Below, in pieces: positions 24,950 to 36,200 of a stretch of 64,000 bases of DNA. Both the position numbers and the translations under genes were made by a program. A model generated the notes under the pieces. The model saw only the letters and a list, made by a program, of their open reading frames with translations. It had not been told where the DNA came from and searched no databases. Position 1 is the stretch's first letter; each line of letters opens with the position of its first letter. Source of the stretch: Sordaria brevicollis (lineage: Eukaryota; Ascomycota; Sordariomycetes; Sordariales; Sordariaceae); NCBI GenBank assembly GCA_033439795.1, contig JAUTDP010000006.1, positions 496,001 to 560,000 on the forward strand, given 5' to 3'.

Positions 24950-26505
24950 TATTTATTTTAATCCGTATTTAAGAATTTCTTATTCCATTCGTAATATATT
25001 TCGCCCTATTTATAGCCTTATATAGGAACCTTTTAATATATTAATCGATTAAACCGTCGTTATCCGTAATTAAGCCGTATTAAGCTTTAAATTCGTTTAA
25101 AATAATAATATCTTTAAAATTTTTTAATAATTCCTATATTAAATCCCGATATCCCTTTTATTTAATTAGGACCTTTTTTATTAAATTTCTTCTCTTTTTA
25201 ACGGTATTAACGTAAAGAATTTTTTTTATTTAATATTCTAATTCTCCTTTAATTTTAATAGCCAGAGGCTATTCGTTAGTAAATTTCTATTTAAAAAGAA
25301 GGTTATTAATAATTTTACGTAGGAAATCGATATAGAAAACGTTATAAATAACGCGGGGAAACTTAAATAATTTAATTATATAGGGAGATAATACTTTCGA
25401 AATAGTATATTTCGCGTAGAATTAATCGAATTTCTTTTTTAAACGATTAATAATATAATTCTTAAAATTAAATTAAATTTTATCCCTAATTGCAAAGCAT
25501 TCTACAAATTACCGATTATAATTGGTAAATCTCTTTTATTCCCGAATAATAGTTATTATAATAATTTAATATAAGTCCGTAATTTACTATAATTTTTTAA
25601 CGAATTCTTAAGCCCATTTCTTAAAAAATAAAGGTAAAGGTTAACGATTAGAGGGGTCTTCGATTATAAAAATTAGGAATTCGGAATCGAACTTATAAGT
25701 GGCGAAGAACGGGGATATACTTATCGAAGTATTAATCCGGTTATTAATAGCCAATTACGCTATAGGGCACTATTTACTCTAATTATTTTAAACGTAATTA
25801 ATAATTATATATAAATAAGCGTAAATTTTTTAATTTATATATTCTAGGCCTCTATCGGTTTATAGGTAATAAACGGTATTAAATAAACGTTTAATGCCTA
25901 AGAATTCGTATAATTTAATTTAAAAGCGGCTAGTCCAATTAGAACTACGATCGTTAACAATAGATTTTAGGAAATTATAATAGCGAATAAAATATTGGAA
26001 GAAACGCTCGGTATAGAATTTAACTTTTATAAAGGGTATAGGTTTAAGGAATACGGTTTTACTAAATTTATCCTTTATAATTTAAAAATAAATATTATTA
26101 TTAAATTCTAAAAGATTAGTAATAAAATCTATTTATATATTCTTATTAAATTATTCTAAGATTAGTAATAAATATAAAAGGCTTTTCTTTTATTCCTTTT
26201 AAATTTTCGTAGAATTGTAGGTGTAATAGTTGCGGAAGAATTATTAAATATAAAAATTAAAGAGAGGTTAATAAAAATGCTAAAAGAGTATTGTAATAGT
26301 ATTTTCTCTATTAAAGTATCTTAATATATATAAATTATAAATAATTTAAATTAGAATAATATAAAGGATATTAAAACGTTAATTGGTATTAAATAGTACA
26401 ATTAATTCGGACTTGGTATATATAAGGGCTTTTAATATTTAAAGACGGTTTTAATAACGAAGGCGGCTAAGGGAGTTAATAAAGTAATTTGTAATTTAAA
26501 TTTTG
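24950..26505 (+). pseudogene. D2 ORF Z2: about 500 codons, unrecognised
   Basis: One plus-strand phase holds over about 500 codons with RIP stops only. Blocks include NCKAFYKLP, NPVINSQLRYRALFTL, AASPIRTTIVNN and KILEETLGIEFNFYKGYRF. The last 850 bp recur in D1 (740-1589) in the same phase, showing coding constraint or at least shared descent. The minus-strand reading is hydrophobic and lacks the HHCC and DDE features of an integrase. It ends at the RNase H end of pol, with which it converges. No function can be assigned. Confidence 0.52.
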
Positions 26506-26519
26506 AATTTTAAGGATAG

Positions 26520-29160
26520 GTCGAAGTAGCGGTCGTTATAAAGGATAATTTCCTTTATTTATTAGTATAAGGAATTATAAGGTTCTATTTATAATTAAAA
26601 TTACTATAAATTTAGATTTTTAAATATATTTATATTTTCCCTTTCTAAACAGATTATCCGGGCCGCCGAAATATAGAGCGGAGTATAATTTTTAAGAATA
26701 GAGTTTAATATTATTTAAATATCCTACGTTTTATAATTTTAATTTATAGGTATATTTTAATTTCGTTAAAAAAGGGTATTAGGGATTATTCCGTCTTTAT
26801 TAAGCCTATATTCGATTTAGAAATTAAATTAGGAAAAATATTCCGCTTATTATATTTACTGCTCCGAAAGTTTTTTTAATTTTATAAAATATTTAAAGTT
26901 CCGATAATCCGTTAAGATAGTAAATAATTTATAGTTCCGCAATTCCGTTAATTATTACTTTAAATAATTAATAATAATAAATATTTCCTTATTATAAATA
27001 GGGTAATTCCATTCGGTAGGGTTAAATTTCCGGGAATAGAAGTTTATAATTTTACGAATTATATTTTTACTATTTTCGTTTATTTTTTAAGAAATAACCC
27101 TATTTAAAATAAATTTATTATAATCTATTTTTAAGAATATTTTCTTATCCGGGTTAAATTCCGTTAGGATCGGAATTCGTATAAATAGGGTTTTTAAAAA
27201 TTGAAAAGCGCTCTTATATTCTTTAATTTATTTAAAAGCAACCCTTTTATTAATTAATTATAATAGGGGGGCGATTATTTTTAAAAATTGGGGAATAAAT
27301 ATATAATAGTAATTAATAAATTTTAAGAAATTCTATACGCCCTTTTAAAAAGTAGGGGGAAGCTAATTTAAAATCGCCTTAACTTTTTCAAGGTTAGCCT
27401 ATATATCGACGTTAATATAAATAATAAAGCTTAAATATTTAACCTTCTTTATATTAAATTCGTATTTATTTGGATTTAAATAGAGGCTAATTTTTAATAA
27501 TTTAATAAGGACTAAACGTACCTTTTATTTATAATCTTTTAAGGAATTAAAAGAATAAATAAATACGTCGTTTATATAAGCGGTATAAAACGAATTTAAA
27601 TAATCGCGGAGGATATAATTAATATATTATTAAAATATAACCGGCGCGCTATTTAACCTAAATAGTATAATTAATTATTCGAATAACCTATACCGCGTTC
27701 GAAATACTATTTTCCCTTCTTTTCCTTCTACTATACGAATTTTATAGAAGGTTTATATAATATTTATTTTAGTAAATTATTTTATTCTTTTTAAAATACG
27801 GAATATATCCTTAATAAATAATAATAAATAGCGGTCTACTTTCGTAATAGCGTTAAGTATACGGTAATTATAATAAAAGTGGAATCCGCTTCCGGGTTTA
27901 TATATAAATAAAATTAGGGCCCCCGCTTTTAAATTATTAATTCGGATAAACCCTTTATTTAATAAATCCTTTAACGTTTTTTTGAAAATTAAGAACTCTT
28001 CCTTTATTATATTATAAAGCGGTCCAAATAAGATAAGGAATTCTTTACCGTCTTTATCTTTTTTAATTATAATTTTATAATTTACGCTAGGACGATAGGG
28101 GTTTAATTTATTAACGTTTTTTTTTATTTAAAATAATATTAAGTTATAATATTTCTTAAGGATTTTCGCCTTTAATTTTACTTCGGTATATACTTTCTTT
28201 AATTTTAGCGCCTTTTCGATATTTTTTAAATTAACTATAAAAATAGCCTCTTTAACTATTCGACTATTAAATTCTTTTTTTAATTTACGAACGTAATTTA
28301 TAAAAGTAGTAATTAAAATATATATAATAGATTTTAAATCGGCGATAAGCGGTATATTAAATATTTATTCTCTATTAATATAAAGAACCTAATAATTAAT
28401 AACGTTTATAAATAAACGCTTTTCGTAAGGGACGGAATATATTTATATAACTTTAAACTAAAGTTTATTTAATATAATAGGGAATTCGAATAATAGGATA
28501 ATATAAATATAAATAGGATGAATATAATTATTTACTTCGGTTAAAAATCGGATTATACTTTAGATAAAAATTCCTTCTATAATAGTAAACGCTTTTTTTA
28601 TAGTACGAAGTAGAATAGGGGTAATTGGGATTTAAAATTCTTTAATAATTTTTTTACTAATTGTAGTATAATATTAATAACCTTTATCGATAAAAATATA
28701 GAATAAATTACAATTATTAATAATAAATAGAATTAAAATAGGTTTTACTTCTATCTTTAATTTAAAATCCTCTATCTTATTTAATATTTTTATTTCTAGT
28801 TTCGAGGCCTAATTTTATATTAAAATTAGGTTTTTATTTATTATTCGGGGGCGGAATTATAGGCTTCGTCGTCGTTATCGTCCTTTAAAAGCGGGGGGAT
28901 TTTAATAGCGGTAGTTTAAATACGTACTCTATTAAAGGAAGGGGGGATAATTAACCGGTATAAATAGGTTAAAATATAATATTTAAAAGCGTTATAATAT
29001 ATATATAGGTTATTATTTCGACGACGTTAACGCTCTTTATCCGATATTTATTTAGCGCGTTTAATAAAAACGGAGGTAAAAGCGCTTATATTAAAACCGC
29101 CTTAATTTCGTCCGCTTCGACCGTAGATTATACGTATAATACTTATAATAGTATTTCTAT
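26520..29160 (-). pseudogene. D2 pol: protease, RT, RNase H (RIP-inactivated, no integrase)
   Basis: A single minus-strand phase over about 870 codons. Protease-like FIINNCNLF lies near 28690. RT begins GFIRINNLKAGALILFIYKPG (27890-27960), with the catalytic box YINDVFIYS at 27552-27583 (YVDD before RIP). RNase H of the Ty3 type has FLKIDYNKFILNRVIS near 27100 (IDAS-type first Asp), KFNPTEWNYPIYNKE near 27010 and LTDYRNFKYF near 26910. The frame ends with YFGGPDNLFRKGKYKY (26625-26670). No HHCC or DDE integrase follows. It would copy the element RNA into cDNA in cytoplasmic particles. Confidence 0.83.
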
Positions 29161-30260
29161 TTACGTTAATTAAACGTTAAATAAAAGTTATAGGAGTAGG
29201 ACGGGTTATAATACGTAAGGTATAAAAAATAATAGGATAATTAATAGAAATAGCGCTAGGGATATAAAATCCGTTACTTTTAATTTTATTTTTCTAATTA
29301 TATTAATATCGATAATAATCTTCCTTAAATTTTATTATTTATTCGTATTTAAATATATAGTATTAAAATTATTTAAAATATTTATAATAATTATTAAAGA
29401 AGGTAATTGTAAATATTTTATCGTACTATTTCTTATTAAAAGCGCGGCGGAAATAGCCTAATTTAGCGGGATTTTCTTATAAATAACCGCTTATTTTGAA
29501 TATTTTATTATTAAAATTAGTTAAGAAAGTAGCGAATAATTCGCTATCCTTTTAACGTATACGGGCGAATTTATCGAAAGCCGCTTTTTAATTCTAATAG
29601 GAATCGAAAATTGTACAAATTTATTCGAAGAATTTAATTAAATCTTCTTTACTATATATAATTACAACGGTTTAAAATCCCTCTAATTATTAACCGTATT
29701 CGGTAAGAAGCGTATTAATAATTTTATATTAGGCGGTATTTAAATTATTACGAAATCCTTATTTAATATCGCTATTATATACCGTAATAAATTTATTAAA
29801 AAAGAAATTAAAAGTATAGGGTTAACCGTCCTATTTAAGAAATTCTAATTATTTTTTGCAACGGAGAATTGAATTCGTATTATCGTTAGAATTATTATTA
29901 ATTAGGGTTTTAGAAGGGGATTTCTTTTTATAAATAGAGTATTTAATAATTCCGAAATTTAAATAAGGGGTAAGGGTATTAGAAATAAAGGTAATATTAA
30001 ATAAGAAGGATTTAATATAGTTCCTAAAGGTTGCGCTACTTTTAAAAGTTTTAATTAGATTTTTAATTAGGTTTTTATTATTATTGCTATTATTTAATAT
30101 ACTATTTTAGGAATTGTAAAATTCCTTTATATCGTTAATATTTATATCGTTAAGTCCGATTATAGTGCCGAAAAATATTATAATACCGCGTTTAAAGTTA
30201 TTGGTTTTCTACTTATAAAATTATTATCCGCTTATTAAATCCGCTTCTTCTATTCGCTTT
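29160..30260 (-). pseudogene. D2 gag (RIP-inactivated)
   Basis: On the minus strand, upstream of pol and downstream of the 5' LTR. The frame reads as a retrotransposon gag: FRNNLNTA, KAAFDKFARIR, KDSELFATFLTNFNNKI and ENPAKLGYFRRAFNKK (29470-29560), the last two resembling the conserved helical part of Ty3/Gypsy gags. I cannot confirm a zinc knuckle. Start codon lost. Gag and pol are close and may have been one polyprotein. Confidence 0.65.
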
Positions 30261-30278
30261 TTAGATAGTAGAACCTAA

Positions 30279-30517
30279 TGTAAGGGGTATAATATAATTA
30301 ATATAGATATTGGGTTTTAACGAATCGATAAGGTTTTACGAAGGGGAAAGGGAGGAAGGGAAGTGCCTTTTAGGCGGTATTGGCTAACTATCCTTTTGAG
30401 GATTGGGGTACGGGCTATTCCGTTTGCCGTAGCGGTAAGGACCGTAATTGGCGGCCCGATTGGCGGTACGACTGGTAGTGCCAGTCAAATTTAGCTACGG
30501 GCATTAGCCCTATAATA
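30279..30517 (-). repeat. D2 5' LTR (239 bp)
   Basis: Same length and ends as 23092-23330. Shows mainly C-to-T changes relative to it (ccgcaatt to ccgtaatt, gctactcc to gctattcc), while keeping TG in ggattggggtacggg. Confidence 0.9.
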
Positions 30518-30522
30518 CCCTA
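30518..30522. repeat. D2 target-site duplication, right (cccta)
   Basis: Pairs with 23087-23091. Confidence 0.85.
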
Positions 30523-30668
30523 AATTAAAAATTTAATAATTTAAAGTCTTCGAAGGCGATTATACCCTCTCTTAATTTAATTTAAGAAAATATTAATTAA
30601 ATTATTCTATTCTATAATACGTATAACCGCCGAATTTATTTTTTAAAAACCAATTAACCTTTATATTA
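30523..30668 (+). mobile_element. Helitron A, segment 3
   Basis: 146 bp between D2 and R1. cttcgaaggcgattatacc through taaccgccgaat aligns to the reverse complement of R2 49985-50100, and carries the end of ORF W. A continues at 43964. Confidence 0.85.
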
Positions 30669-30784
30669 CGAGGGCTGCCGCCCCCGTACCCCCGCAAAAT
30701 TTGCCTACGGCAAATTTTACACTGGTAAGGGTAAGGGGCAAAAATCTACTTGAAGCGTAATTTTAATATAAATCTAGAGATATA
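30669..30784 (-). other. R1 3' terminus: GC-rich end, hairpin, inverted copy of the 5' end
   Basis: From the end inward: cgagggctgccgcccccgta, a perfect 10-bp hairpin aaaatttgcc-tac-ggcaaatttt (30696-30718), ggtaagggtaagggg, then at 30749-30784 the inverted partner of the 5' terminus (cttgaagcgtaattttaa, then tctagaga). These asymmetric terminal inverted repeats are the Helentron/Helitron2 signature. No CTRR end. Confidence 0.8.
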
Positions 30785-30809
30785 CTTTAGGTTGCCGAAA
30801 TTCAAAGTA

Positions 30810-31265
30810 TTTTATTTACTTTAATTTTTTTTTTTTTTTAGTTTTTTTTTTTTAACTAAATCAAATTATTACAAAGTTTTTTTTATCTATCTTAAATTTT
30901 TTTTAGAATTTTTTTCACTTCGTTAAATTATTACGAAATTATTAGATATTTTGAATTTTTTTTTAGAATTCTTTTACCAAATTAAACTATTACGAAGTTA
31001 TTATATATTTTAGATTTATTTTCAGAATTTTTTCACCAAATTAAATTATTACGAAGTTATTATCTATTTTAAATTTTTTTTAAATTTTTTTTACCAAATT
31101 AAAGTATTACGAAGTTATTATCTATTTTAGATTTTTTCTAGATTTTTTTTACTAAATTAAATTATTACGAATTTATTATCTATCTTAGATTTTTTCTAGA
31201 TTTTTTTTACTAAATTAAATTATTATAAAATTATTTCTATTTTAAAATCTCCTAGAAATTTTTTT
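30810..31265. repeat. R1 tandem array, unit about 58 bp
   Basis: Seven or so degenerate units of the type accaaattaaattattacg ... ttattatctattttagattttt, T-rich on plus. Also present in R2 and A at the same distance from the 3' end. Confidence 0.85.
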
Positions 31266-31850
31266 TAAAAAAAAAGAGGAATTTAGGTTTTATAATACGA
31301 GCCCCGCCCTAATATTTTATAAAGAATCGTATATTTAAACTCTCCGTTAATAATATTCGAAAAATAGTTTATATTTACTTATATTTTAATTTTACGCTTT
31401 ATTAATATTATAAACTACTTTTCGTAGGTAGGGTTTTTTTTATATATTTTCCAATCCTTCTTTTCGCGGTATTTTATTTTAGGTTTTATTTTATTACGGT
31501 CGGTCAGTCGATCGGTCGGTATTTTCTTAAATTTTATTTTATTTCGGTTAATTAATCGGTTAGTCAATTAATCGGGTTATTATAATTAAATTAATAATAT
31601 AGGTTTAATTTACGTTAAGAATAGGGTTTTTAATCCGGGTTTAGGGAAGCGAAGGGTTTAAGTTTAAAGGTCCGAAGGTTAAGTTTAGGGGTCCGAATCG
31701 TTTAGGAATAGAAGCCGATCCGGAATTAATACGGTAAATAGAAATATAATCCCCCTTATTTAAATTACGGAATTATTATAATTAAATTACCCCTTATATT
31801 AATAATAAATAATTTTTAAATATATTTTATAAAAAGAGGTATAAATTAGG
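31266..31850. other. R1 region with CGGT/GGTC tetranucleotide runs
   Basis: Conserved among the three Helitron copies. (GGTC/CGGT)n runs at 31497-31582 interrupted by taaattttattttatttcg. A segment gtttaagtttaaaggtccgaaggttaagttt follows at 31660. No frame identified. Confidence 0.5.
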
Positions 31851-32370
31851 GATAGCATTAAAAGTAATAAAGGTAATAAAAGTAATAAAAGTAATAAAGG
31901 TAATAAAGGTAATAAAATTAATAAAATTAGTAATATTAAAGGTAATAATAGCGGTAATAATATTAAAGGTAATAAAGGTAATAAAATTAATAAAATTAAT
32001 AATATTAAAAGTAATAATAACGGTAATAGGGGCGAAATTAATAAAGGTAGTAAAATTAATAAAATTAATAATATTAAAGGTAATAATAGTAATAATAATA
32101 TTAAAGGTAATAAAGGTAATAAAATTAGTAAAATTGGTAATATTAAAGGTAATAATAGTAATAATAGGGGCGAAATTAATAAAAGTAATAAAATTAGTAA
32201 AGTTAATAATATTAAAAGTAATAATAGCAATAATAGGGGTAAAATTAATAAAAATAATAAAATTAATAATATTAATAATAATAATAATAATAATAGTATT
32301 AAAGGTAGTAAAATTCGTAAAAATTATAAAAGAAGGTAATAATAGTAATAATAATATTAAAGGTCGTAAT
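31850..32370. repeat. R1 GTAATAAA-type low-complexity array
   Basis: Repeats built from ggtaataaaggtaataaaa, attaataatattaaa and aataatagcggtaat with a loose period of 50-60 bp. RIP probably turned GTG/GGTG-rich units into GTAATA. The long open frames on both strands here (hydrophobic, or Asn/Lys-rich) come from the repeat itself. Confidence 0.75.
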
Positions 32371-32529
32371 AATTAAGGTCGTATAGTATTATATATATTA
32401 TTAATAGTAACGTTATTTATAAAGAAAAAAGGAAAGCTATAATATTAATAAAAGGAAAAAAAAGTAATTAAAATAGGGGTATTATAAATATAAATATATA
32501 TTTAAATAAAATAATTATTATATTTAATT

Positions 32530-33015
32530 ATTATCTTAATCTTCTATAAAATTTCCGAAATTATAATTAAATTCGGTACGAAATACTACTATAAATACTA
32601 TTTTATCGTTCTCCTTCTTCTTCTCTTTCTCCTTATTTTTATTTTTATCCTTATCTTTCTCCTTTTCCTTTTCTTTTTATTACTTCGGCGTAAAAAATAC
32701 CGCAATTTTACCCTTTATTATAAATAGGCGTTTCGTTAAATTATTAAACCGTTTTTTTATAATATTAAATTCGGTTATAAATTTAATTAACGGGGTAGTA
32801 ATAGCAGTAATAAGGGTAATAATAATAAAAATAATAATAATAAGGACGGGAATATTTAAAAGATAGAGGGTATAACGGCCGGAAGAGGATTAGCTAGAAA
32901 GAGGGAGGGCGCTAAAAATTTTAAACTCTAAGGAATTAAAGCGGGCCTTCTTCTTTTTATTACCGTCGTCGGTAAAAATAAATAATTCAATACTAAATAA
33001 ATATTTAAAGGACCC
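32530..33015 (-). pseudogene. R1 ORF Y, unrecognised basic protein
   Basis: Helitron-sense strand. Phase starts near SFKYLFSIELFIF and runs through GNKKKKARFNSLEF, then a Ser-rich part, KKRFNNLTKRLFIIKGKIAVFFTPK and a Lys/Glu run (KEKEKEKDKDKNKNKEKEKK), ending near FIED. R2 and A keep the same phase and blocks, so it was a protein. Basic patch plus charged helix suggests a nuclear, nucleic-acid-associated role, by inference only. Upstream coding is uncertain. Confidence 0.55.
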
Positions 33016-34040
33016 CTTAAAAAATATAATATTAATAAATAAATATAATATATAAAATATAATATAATATAGAATAATTAATTTAAGGATAACTTCGTTC
33101 TTTTTTAAGGTTTTAAGAAGGCCGATAATATTTATAATATTATTATAATACCCGCGGGCATCGTTATTATTACCTTTTCGTTAAAAACGGCGGTAAATAT
33201 CGATAATTTTTTATCGAAGAGGTTAATATAATTATTTAGCTACGATATAATAATAATATTTAATAGCCGATTTAATATTTTCTATATAAAAATATCTATT
33301 ACGTATATAATAAAAGTATAGGTTCTAATACAATTTATTCTATAATTTAGGAGTATTATCGTCGTTATTATTTTCTTCGTTATTATCCTTATAAATATAA
33401 TAGCGATTAATATATACGAATAATCGAATTATTAAATATATTAATATATTTATACGCTTCCTTTTAATTATACGCAAGGGTAAAAAAGTATTAGGAGGCG
33501 GTTTAAAGCGGCCGGAGGGGGTAGTAAATATACCGGGGGTGCCGGCGATAATACTAACGATAATAACGATAAGGCCCTTTTTAAAAGGGTTTTAAGAAAT
33601 ATAAATTTAAAAAATATTATAAAATTATATATACGTAATTAATATAAAATAATTAATAGTACTGCTTTTATTATTAATTATTTACGTAAGGATATATTAT
33701 TTAATTTGAGGAAAAAAAGAAGGAAAGGAGAAATTAGAAATTTAAAAAGGTAAATAATAGAAAATACAATTCGACGGTAAATACGCGACTTCGAGTAAGT
33801 AAATACGAAATTATATAATTAAATACGAATAATAATAAGTAAATAATTATAAAAGGTATTTACTAATTAATAAATTAGGCGTAATTAATAAAATAATAAT
33901 TAGGATAAAATAATAAATAATAATAGTAAATATAAAAGTAAATAATAAACGGTACTATAATTATAAACCTAAAGCCGCTTATAAAAAGACGAATATTAAA
34001 AATTTTAATATATAAAACTAATTTACCTATTTATATTCCT
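33016..34040 (-). other. R1 region upstream of ORF Y, frame ambiguous
   Basis: 33016-33600 is conserved in R2 and A and reads tolerably in more than one minus-strand phase, so it may hold the 5' part of ORF Y with lost introns. 33600-34040 is conserved too but shows no frame. It separates the diverging 5' ends of Y (minus) and X (plus). Confidence 0.4.
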
Positions 34041-35440
34041 ATTCTTAATACCGTATTCCTATTATCTTTAATACCGCTATTATATTTAATATAAATACTA
34101 TAAATATAAGTAACTATATTCTAACTATTACGCGTAATAGAAAAGAAGGTATCGATTCTAATAATAAAGAAATCGTTAATTTTAAAGACTTCGATATTAA
34201 TTAAAATAAAAACGAACCCGAAATATATAAATAGGAGGTTAATAACGCTAAATTCGAATTCGATATTATATAAGAGGACGATAACGACGAAGTCGACTAT
34301 AAGGAGGATAATAATAAAGAAATCGAATAAAAGGAAGTCGATAACGACGAATTTAACGAATTCGATATACGTATTCAAAATATATTATTAGAAGAGGAGG
34401 AATACCGCGATATAATAATATATAAACGTTAACGTTTAAATAAAGGTTAAATTAGTACTATAAATAAATACCCGTTTAACCCTATAGAGTATTATTTATA
34501 CCTAATATATTTAACCGATAATAATAATTACGTTTACGATTAATTAAATTTATATTATTTAAATAAATATATAAAATATTTATACTGCTATTATAAAAAA
34601 GCAAATTATATATATATTTATTTAGAAAATATAAAAAATAATCCTAACGGTTAATAAATATACGTATAGAATTTATTAAATACTTAAGGAAAGGAAATAT
34701 ACTATATTATAAATATAAATTATATAGCGGAAGAAGTAAGGAAACGATACGAAAGATAAATTAAAATAAAAATTAATAAATAATTTTATAAATTATAATA
34801 AATTAGACTAAATAAGGTATAAAGGGAGGTATTATAATATTAATTAATAGGATAACGGTAATAAAATACTACTTAAATTAACGGAATTATATACTATATA
34901 ATAAAATATACGGATAATTCGAATTACGTATATAATTATAATAAACCTATCCTACGTATAATCTATAATCCCGAATATTACGTAATATCCTCCGCTTTCC
35001 TTACGCCGTAATTTCTATAAATTTATCGATAATTAAACGGCTAATCGGATAATAATTAACGGTCCTTCTTTAAGGGCTTTAATTTCTTTAAGGCCTTAAT
35101 ATTCACTTTATAGTAAATATTATACCCTATAGAATTAAAACGTTCGTATAATTTTTATAGCGGGTTTTAACTTCTAAAAATTAGGATAATATCTCCTTCG
35201 GATAATTAATAATTTTTATTAATAATAATTAAAATATTATAATTTTTATAAATTTATCCAATTATATAATTAAGAATTTTAATATTAAAAGGCTTCGAAA
35301 TAGCTTCTCCGTCCGTTAATCCGTTATCCGAATAAACCGTATTGGTCGTTAAATTACCCACTCTATAAAAATAGTAAATAATTACCTTTTATATATTAAA
35401 AAATAGAATTTCGGGAAGAAAATTTATTTATAATTAAGGA
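34040..35440 (+). pseudogene. R1 ORF X, acidic protein antisense to the Helitron Rep
   Basis: Plus strand (opposite to R1 Rep-helicase). One phase of about 450 codons with RIP stops. N-terminal half is very acidic (FDIIQEDDNDEVDYKEDNN at 34259-34315, LLEEEEYRD near 34387). Then RQRLNKGQISTINKYPFNP, a Tyr/Leu-rich middle, a basic helix EEVRKRYERQIKIKINKQF (34727-34785), VISSAFLTP near 34985, and SEQTVLVVKLPTLQK near 35330 close to the end. The same ORF stands in R2 (48180-49590) and, split, in A. No known domain recognised. It might be a captured gene or a Helitron accessory factor. Confidence 0.6.
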
Positions 35441-35469
35441 AATATCCTATACGTTAGGAAGTAAAATTA

Positions 35470-35830
35470 ACCGAATCGATATATTCGACCAATAATTTAC
35501 GGCTTTCCTATAATAATAAACCGGTAGAAAATTAATCCTTCTAACCGAATTAATATATTCGACCGGTAATTTATAATTCTTTAATTAAATTAATATATTC
35601 GATTAATAATTTATAATTTTTCCGTAATAATAAATTAATAAAAAATTAATCCTTTTAACCGAATTAATATATTCGATTAATAATTTATAATTCTTTAGCC
35701 GAATCGATATATTCGATTAATAATTTACGGCTTTTTAACCGAATCGATATATTCGATTAATAATTTACAACTTTCTAACCGAATTAATATATTTAACCGA
35801 TAATTTACAATTCTTCCGTAATAATAAACC
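35470..35830. repeat. R1 minisatellite, unit about 40 bp
   Basis: Units of type ccgaattaatatattcgacc + ggtaatttataattcttta, some alternating with a longer unit containing aataataaaccggtagaaaa. Lies just after ORF X. Also in R2 and A4. Confidence 0.85.
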
Positions 35831-35899
35831 GGTAGCCTTAATTTAATAATATAAAAGTTAATTAACTTTTAAAAAATATATTCGGCGGTTATATATATT

Positions 35900-36200
35900 A
35901 TAGAATAATTAGGTTAATATTTTTCTAAATTAAATTAAGAGAGGGTATAATTACTTTCGAAATTATTAATTTATTAACGGCGTTATCGATAGTTTTTTCG
36001 AAGTTAATTATAAAATTAATTATATTAAGCCCGTCGGCTATTAAATTATAATTAAAGTAATTTAATTAATATTCTTTAAAATTAAATTAAGAAAGGATAT
36101 AATCGCTTTTCGTCTCCTAAATTACTTTAAATTACTTTATTTTCGGTTTAAAGTTTAATAATTTAATAAGTAGTATAATTTTTTAGAATTTTAATCGGTA
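35900..36200 (-). pseudogene. R1 ORF W relic
   Basis: Minus strand, one phase: LLNFKPKIK, then after RIP stops YNLIADGLNIINFIINFEKT and KVIIPSLNLI. Between helicase and minisatellite, same strand as Rep. Short and unrecognised; conserved in R2 and A. Confidence 0.4.

Larger units (their letters stand above)
23092..30517 (-). mobile_element. D2: 7.4-kb LTR retrotransposon, pol on minus strand
   Basis: 239-bp LTRs and 5-bp duplications delimit 7,426 bp. Gag and PR-RT-RNase H lie on the minus strand (30250 to 26520), with a polypurine tract next to the LTR at 23092, so the 5' LTR is 30279-30517. The 3 kb between RNase H and the 3' LTR, where integrase is expected, holds plus-strand ORFs Z1 and Z2 instead. 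D1 has the same Z2/RNase H junction, so this layout predates the D2 insertion. Confidence 0.85.

Noticed and set aside
23640..26505. Minus-strand integrase for D2
   Set aside because: The minus translation is hydrophobic and lacks HHCC and DDE spacing; the plus strand holds long single-phase frames.
31799..32230. Leucine-rich 143-codon minus frame, and 32134-32376, 46054-46512, 61000-61305
   Set aside because: All are translations of the GTAATAAA low-complexity arrays, not genes.
34121..34378. 85-codon minus frame
   Set aside because: Shadow of the acidic part of ORF X, which is better supported on plus in three copies.
35470..35830. CRISPR-like array
   Set aside because: The 40-bp units are contiguous and degenerate with no unique spacers; a minisatellite in a eukaryotic element.
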